From Vulgatibacter sp035565615 (GTDB taxonomy: Bacteria > Myxococcota > Myxococcia > Myxococcales > Vulgatibacteraceae): 14,483 nucleotides of DNA. The notes beneath the pieces were generated by a model that saw nothing but the letters and a program-made list of their open reading frames with translations, made no database searches and was not told where the DNA came from. Location: assembly GCA_035565615.1 (NCBI GenBank), contig DATMSB010000016.1:1-14483 (forward strand). Reading direction: 5' to 3'. Of the stretch, positions 14,472 through 14,483 are shown one piece after another. Within the stretch, counting starts at the first letter, position 1. Every line of letters starts with the position of its first letter. The translations under genes were made by a program, and so were the position numbers.

Positions 14472-14483
14472 AGCGAAGAAATA

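Overview
This window is a GC-rich (about 70% by eye), tightly packed piece of chromosomal core genome. The gene set and composition fit a Myxococcota (former deltaproteobacterial) bacterium. That assignment is an inference from gene families, GC content and codon use, because no phylogenetic marker is complete here. I found no insertion sequence, CRISPR array, integrase or phage gene.

Layout. Positions 1-11362 are all minus strand. In transcription order they read dnaK (11362-9470), tamA (9386-7365), tamB (7365-2977), a RimK-like ATP-grasp ligase (2919-1984), a small DsbD-N-like lipoprotein (1919-1461), an RlmB-type rRNA methyltransferase (1461-685), four tRNAs (Thr-UGU, Tyr-GUA, Gly-UCC, Thr-GGU) and the first 46 codons of tuf. 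The right part holds a plus-strand diacylglycerol-kinase-family gene (about 11654-12715), divergent from dnaK. It converges on a minus-strand PIN-PhoH ATPase gene (14185-12860). A plus-strand initiator tRNA-fMet (14359-14435) follows, with a clear sigma70-type promoter. The last 48 bases are abruptly AT-rich and contain two small hairpins.

Functional logic. dnaK, tamA and tamB form a protein-folding and envelope-biogenesis block. TamA is an Omp85 outer-membrane barrel and TamB its inner-membrane-anchored partner; their reading frames overlap by one base. The rimK-like gene, the lipoprotein and rlmB lie at short distance downstream, and rlmB is coupled to the lipoprotein by a TAGTG overlap. 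The tRNA-tuf cluster keeps the same order as E. coli thrU-tyrU-glyT-thrT-tufB. It appears to have its own promoter, whose -35 box covers the rlmB stop codon.

Most of the window is ordinary housekeeping DNA. The points most worth a second look are: an RlmB homologue that has lost two family-conserved asparagines (His108, Ser226) while keeping the rest of its motifs; a RimK-like ligase in which the Mg-binding Asn is His; an orphan DsbD-N-like lipoprotein with a CxxxxC pair; the dnaK-tamA-tamB arrangement; paired palindromes upstream of dnaK; and the composition break just after tRNA-fMet. No wholly new system is demonstrable from the sequence alone.
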